64,000 nt of DNA from Streptosporangium brasiliense (GTDB taxonomy: Bacteria; Actinomycetota; Actinomycetes; Streptosporangiales; Streptosporangiaceae). The position numbers and the translations under genes were made by a program. The stretch is taken from contig NZ_JAUSRB010000002.1 of the NCBI RefSeq assembly GCF_030811595.1, forward strand, positions 6,076,001 to 6,140,000, in the 5' to 3' direction. Below the pieces are notes generated by a model. The model had not been told where the DNA came from. It ran no database searches and saw only the letters and a program-made list of their open reading frames with translations. Positions within the stretch are counted from its first letter, which is position 1, and each line of letters begins with the position of its first letter. Positions 60,763 through 64,000 of this stretch are shown piece by piece.

Positions 60763-61709
60763 TTTCTCAGCTCGATTCGGCGGTCGGCGGCGGCGACCGC
60801 GAGGTCGGCGACGAAGTTGCCGGCCACGGTCAGGATGCCGCCCATGAGGGTGTAGGCGAGGAGCACCGGGTAGTCCTCGCGATGCAGGCTGTTGAGGAAC
60901 AGCAGGCCCAGCCCGGGGTAGTTGAAGAGCGACTCGACGATCAGGTTGCCCGCCAGGAGCGTGGGGACGAGCGTGCCGACCAGCGTGATCAGCGGCAGAC
61001 AGGCGTTGCGCAGCAGGTGGCGCGTCAAGATCAGTCGCTCCGGGAGCCCCTTGGCCCGCGCGACCCTGATGTAGTCCTGACCGAGCTGGTCCAGGGCGGA
61101 GGAGCGCTGGTACTGGGCGAAGATCGCGACGCTGGTGACCGCCAGCGTGATGACGGGGAGCGCCATCGCCCGCGGATCGGTGAGGACCACCCAGGGGGAG
61201 TGCGACTGGGAGGCCTCGGCCGGGAAGACGGGCAGGCTCTGGCTCAAGACGGCGATCAGTATCAGACCGAGCAGGAACGACGGCGTCGCGTAGAGGACGT
61301 AGGACGCCGCCGTGGCGACCCGGTCGACGACGCGGTTGCGTTTGACCGCCTGCAGGATGCCGAGCGGGACGGCGATCACCAGCGCCAGGACCAGTCCGGC
61401 CAGCGAGAGCATCGCGCTGCGGCCGGCGTTCTGCCGCAGCAGGGTCCCCACGTCCTCGTTCAGCTTGTACGACCTGCCCAGGTCGCCTTGCGCGAGCCGG
61501 CCGAGGTAGCTGACGTACTGCACGACGACCGGACGGTCGAAGCCGTGCTGGCGGTTGAAGTCCGCCACCGCCTCGGGCGAGGCGCGCTGGCCCAGGACGA
61601 CGCGCCCCGGACTGTCCGAAACCAGGTGCAGGAGGAAGAAGACCACCGCGGAGATCCCGAGCAGGACGAGGAAGGAGATCGCCAGGCGTCGGACCACGTA
61701 CCAAGTCAT
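60759..61709 (-). CDS. Dipeptide ABC transporter permease (DppB type)
   Basis: 316 aa. MTWYVVRRLAISFLVLLGISAVVFFLLHLV is the standard DppB first helix; GLPERLILTRHLLRN is the EAA-loop end and LVESLFNYPGLGLLFLNSL-type sequence closes the family domain. ATG 61709 overlaps the ATPase stop (ATGA); upstream extension of the frame is within the ATPase gene. Confidence 0.93.
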   Translation of the reverse strand: MTWYVVRRLAISFLVLLGISAVVFFLLHLVSDSPGRVVLGQRASPEAVADFNRQHGFDRPVVVQYVSYLGRLAQGDLGRSYKLNEDVGTLLRQNAGRSAMLSLAGLVLALVIAVPLGILQAVKRNRVVDRVATAASYVLYATPSFLLGLILIAVLSQSLPVFPAEASQSHSPWVVLTDPRAMALPVITLAVTSVAIFAQYQRSSALDQLGQDYIRVARAKGLPERLILTRHLLRNACLPLITLVGTLVPTLLAGNLIVESLFNYPGLGLLFLNSLHREDYPVLLAYTLMGGILTVAGNFVADLAVAAADRRIELRK

Positions 61710-63793
61710 GAGTGCGAATCCCCTCTCCGCAACGGGTGGTGGCAGGCGACCTGGTGGGTGCCGGTGACCGCCTGCAAGGGAGGCTCCGTCCCGGCGCACC
61801 GGTCGGTTGCCAGCGCGCACCGGGTGCGGAACCGGCAGCCGCTGGGCGGATCGATGGGGCTCGGCAGCTCGCCGCGCACCCTCGCGGTCCCCTCCGGCCG
61901 TCGCGCCTCCGGGTCCGCGTCCGGGACCGCGGCGAGCAGCCCCGCGGTGTAGGGGTGGGCGGCGGCGCCGTACACCTCCTCGGCCGTGCCGACCTCGACA
62001 AGCTTGCCCAGGTACATGACGCCGACCCGGTCGGCCAGGTACCGCACGACCGCGAGGTCGTGTGAGATCACCACACTGCTGAGCCCGCGCTCAAGCTGGA
62101 GGCGGCGCATCAGGTTGAGCACCTGGGAGCGGATGGAGACGTCCAGCGCGCTGACCGGCTCGTCGGCGACCAGCACCTTCGGGTCCAGGGCGAGCGCGCG
62201 GGCCAGGCCCACCCGCTGGCGCTGTCCCCCCGAGAGCTCGTAGGGGTAGCGCTCCATGACGCTCGCGGGCAGACCCACGTCGTGCAGCAACTCGCGGGCA
62301 CGGACGGTCCGCTGGGCGCGGCTTCCGACGCCCTGGATCGCCAGGGGCTCACGCAGGATCGTGCCGATGCGCATCCGGGGGTCGAGGGAGGCGTTCGAGT
62401 CCTGGAACATCATCTGCAGCTGGGTACGGCGCGGCCCGAACGCGCGTGCGCTCATCCGGGTGACCGACTCGCCGTCGAAGATCACCTCACCGGAGGTGGG
62501 CCGGTCCAGGGCCACGAGCATCCTGCCCAGGGAGGACTTGCCGCAGCCCGACTCTCCGACGAGCCCGAACGTCTCACCGGCCGCCACCTCGAAGCTCACG
62601 CCGGACACCGCCTTCACGGTTCGGCGCCCGCCGAGGAACCCCGCGCCGCCCGCCGGGTACTCGCGTCTGAGGTCGACGACGCGTAACCGCGGCACCGCTC
62701 CCTGCTCGGGGAGGACCGCCGGCGGGGTGGCGAACCGTGAGCGGACCCTGGCCGTCGGACCGGAGACCGGATGCCGGCACGCGTAGGCATGGCCGTCCTC
62801 CGCCACCGACGGTGCCGGCCGCTCCTCGCGGCAGCGATCCGTCGCGGCGTCACAGCGCGGCGCGAAAGGGCAGCCCACCTGAGCCACGGTCAGGTCCGGC
62901 GGCGCGCCCGAGATGCTGAAGAGCTCCTCACGCCTGTCGTGGGTGAGCGAAGGGATCGAGGACAGCAGCGCGTGCGTGTAGCGGTGCCGCGTCCGGCTGA
63001 AGAGCACAGGCGTCGGGGCGGTCTCGGCCACGCGTCCGCCGTACATCACCCCGACGCGGTCGGCATGCCGGGCGATCACCCCCATGTCGTGCGTGATGAG
63101 GATCATCGACATGCCCAGCCGGGACCTGAGGTCATCGAGAAGCTCGAGGATCTCCGCCTGGATCGTGACATCGAGCGCCGTGGTCGGCTCGTCGGCGATG
63201 ACGACCCGCGGCTCGCACACCAGCGCCATCGCGATCATCACGCGTTGCCGCATGCCGCCCGAGAGCTGGTGCGGATAGTCGTCCAGCCGCTCGGCCGGCC
63301 GCGGCAGCCCGACCAGGGCGAGCATCTCCTCGGCGCTTCGACGCGCGGCCCGCTTCGACGCGCCATGGTGCAGCCGCACCGGCTCGGCGACCTGATCACC
63401 GATCCGCCGGGTCGGGTTCAACGCCGTCATCGAGTCCTGGAACACCATCGCGACGTCGTTGCCGCGGACGGCCCGGTACTGCGCCGCGGGAAGCCCGACG
63501 AGTTCCTTGCCGCCCAGGACGATCGATCCGCCGGTCACCCGGCCGCCGGCCGGCAGCATGCCCATGATCGCGAGACCGGTCATGGACTTGCCGGATCCGG
63601 TCTCACCGACGATGCCCAGGGTCTCGCCGCGGTTCAGCACGAGGCTGACGTCCGAGACGGGGCGGACGCCCCTTTCGCCGCGCCGGATCTCGACCGACAG
63701 GTCGCGGATGCTCAGCACACGATCGGCATCCGCGGGCCCGCGCGCGTTCTCGGAACCATCGGCCGTGCTCACGGCGGTACTCTCCAAATCCAC
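61706..63793 (-). CDS. Fused DppD-DppF peptide ABC transporter ATPase
   Basis: 695 aa carrying both nucleotide-binding domains of the importer. First domain: Walker A GETGSGKS, signature HQLSGGMRQRVMIA, Walker B VVIADEPTTALDV, then the oligopeptide-type C-terminal Cys motif (GCPFAPRCDAATDRC) that may bind an Fe-S cluster. Second domain: GESGCGKS, YELSGGQRQRVGLA, VLVADEPVSALDV and again GCRFRTRCALATDRC. First gene of the minus-strand operon; GTG start at 63793 with weak ribosome binding site. A 20-bp palindrome lies 64 bp upstream. Confidence 0.92.
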   Translation of the reverse strand: MDLESTAVSTADGSENARGPADADRVLSIRDLSVEIRRGERGVRPVSDVSLVLNRGETLGIVGETGSGKSMTGLAIMGMLPAGGRVTGGSIVLGGKELVGLPAAQYRAVRGNDVAMVFQDSMTALNPTRRIGDQVAEPVRLHHGASKRAARRSAEEMLALVGLPRPAERLDDYPHQLSGGMRQRVMIAMALVCEPRVVIADEPTTALDVTIQAEILELLDDLRSRLGMSMILITHDMGVIARHADRVGVMYGGRVAETAPTPVLFSRTRHRYTHALLSSIPSLTHDRREELFSISGAPPDLTVAQVGCPFAPRCDAATDRCREERPAPSVAEDGHAYACRHPVSGPTARVRSRFATPPAVLPEQGAVPRLRVVDLRREYPAGGAGFLGGRRTVKAVSGVSFEVAAGETFGLVGESGCGKSSLGRMLVALDRPTSGEVIFDGESVTRMSARAFGPRRTQLQMMFQDSNASLDPRMRIGTILREPLAIQGVGSRAQRTVRARELLHDVGLPASVMERYPYELSGGQRQRVGLARALALDPKVLVADEPVSALDVSIRSQVLNLMRRLQLERGLSSVVISHDLAVVRYLADRVGVMYLGKLVEVGTAEEVYGAAAHPYTAGLLAAVPDADPEARRPEGTARVRGELPSPIDPPSGCRFRTRCALATDRCAGTEPPLQAVTGTHQVACHHPLRRGDSHS

Positions 63794-63857
63794 CCGACGA
63801 TAGTGGGACGCGGGCCCCCGGTGGTGTTCGTTGCGTTCATCGAACCTTCACGCCGGC

Positions 63858-63877
63858 GTTCGTCCGGCCGGACGAAC
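63858..63877. promoter_or_regulatory. Perfect 20-bp palindrome upstream of the peptide operon
   Basis: GTTCGTCCGGCCGGACGAAC is fully self-complementary, between the partial upstream gene and the ATPase start. It may be the operator for the PucR regulator or a terminator for the upstream gene; no T-run follows. Related GTTCG/CGAAC elements occur nearby (63831-63844) and before the PucR gene (53150-53205). Confidence 0.55.
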
Positions 63878-63907
63878 TGATCGCCACGGGCGATGGCGCC
63901 GGGTCGT

Positions 63908-64000
63908 TCACAGGTTCACCCGCCGGTCGGCCCGCCCGGTGTGCAGATACACCGCGCGTCCCGCTCCGTCGTCACCCAGAAACGCGAGCGGCGCGCGAGC
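63908..64000 (-). CDS. 3' end of an unidentified gene (partial)
   Basis: The last 30 codons of a minus-strand frame that runs off the window: ...APLAFLGDDGAGRAVYLH then TGRADRRVNL and TGA at 63908-63910. Codon bias is typical for the genome. Too short for a family call. Confidence 0.5.
   Translation of the reverse strand, partial: ARAPLAFLGDDGAGRAVYLHTGRADRRVNL

Noticed and set aside
1..64000. CRISPR arrays, tRNA or rRNA genes, prophage modules, toxin-antitoxin pairs
   Set aside because: No regularly spaced repeat array and no tRNA or rRNA sequence was found by eye; the tandem repeats found are contiguous without spacers, and no phage structural genes occur.

Overview
The window is very GC-rich with strongly G/C-biased third codon positions, many GTG/TTG starts, stop-start overlaps of ATGA/GTGA type, twin-arginine and lipobox exports, F420-type enzymes, an ECF41 sigma factor, a DUF5685 protein and a GntR-type operator pattern. 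This points to a high-GC filamentous actinomycete. A Streptosporangiales-like genus is my best guess, but I cannot fix the genus from sequence alone. No rRNA, tRNA or CRISPR array was seen.

Layout. (1) 1-16516: a glycan-catabolic region. A secreted GH20 hexosaminidase faces a Tat-exported PL8 chondroitin/hyaluronan-type lyase. Next comes a sugar ABC importer operon with its GntR/LacI-type regulator, a Gfo/Idh/MocA oxidoreductase, a formylglycine sulfatase and a sugar isomerase-like TIM-barrel protein. A second, convergent sugar ABC importer carries two DasR-like operators upstream. Together they look like a glycosaminoglycan (or other sulfated amino-glycan) utilisation locus. (2) 16517-19467: a degraded stretch with a crcB remnant, an intact DUF190 gene, a P-loop kinase-like gene, an IS transposase tail, a small membrane protein and an orphan gene 3' end with its terminator. 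(3) 19468-29494: mostly single genes (secreted erythromycin-esterase-family protein, DinB-like protein, RlmG-like methyltransferase), then a DyP-peroxidase gene set with two uncharacterised partners and a BASS transporter, a DUF5706/PycTM-like membrane protein, a small emfourin-like secreted protein, a PPOX flavoprotein and a YchJ-like protein. (4) 29638-34527: a catabolic set (carboxylesterase, ACMSD-family decarboxylase, small protein) divergent from an MHS transporter and a LysR regulator, with a clear T-N11-A palindrome between them.

(5) 34554-41937: amidohydrolase, ECF41 sigma factor, a NarL-type two-component system next to an ABC exporter, and an esterase lipoprotein. (6) 41938-49802: WxL-like secreted protein, RmlD-like and QorB-like reductases, a deazaflavin nitroreductase-family protein, a Cys-tailed DUF5685 protein, a GNAT, an ABC-F protein under a promoter flanked by two copies of one operator, and a decayed ArsR plus quinone-reductase gene pair. 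(7) 49969-64000: a coherent amino-acid/peptide locus. The plus strand carries an M20 deacylase, a COG3375-type GNAT acyltransferase and an N-succinylamino acid racemase/OSBS enzyme, which are the three activities of the known D-to-L amino acid conversion route, plus a PucR regulator. The convergent minus-strand operon encodes a complete dipeptide ABC importer (with both ATPases fused), a prolyl-oligopeptidase-family enzyme and an erythromycin-esterase-family hydrolase. The simplest reading is import of peptides that may contain D-residues, cytoplasmic hydrolysis, and conversion of released D-amino acids to L-amino acids.
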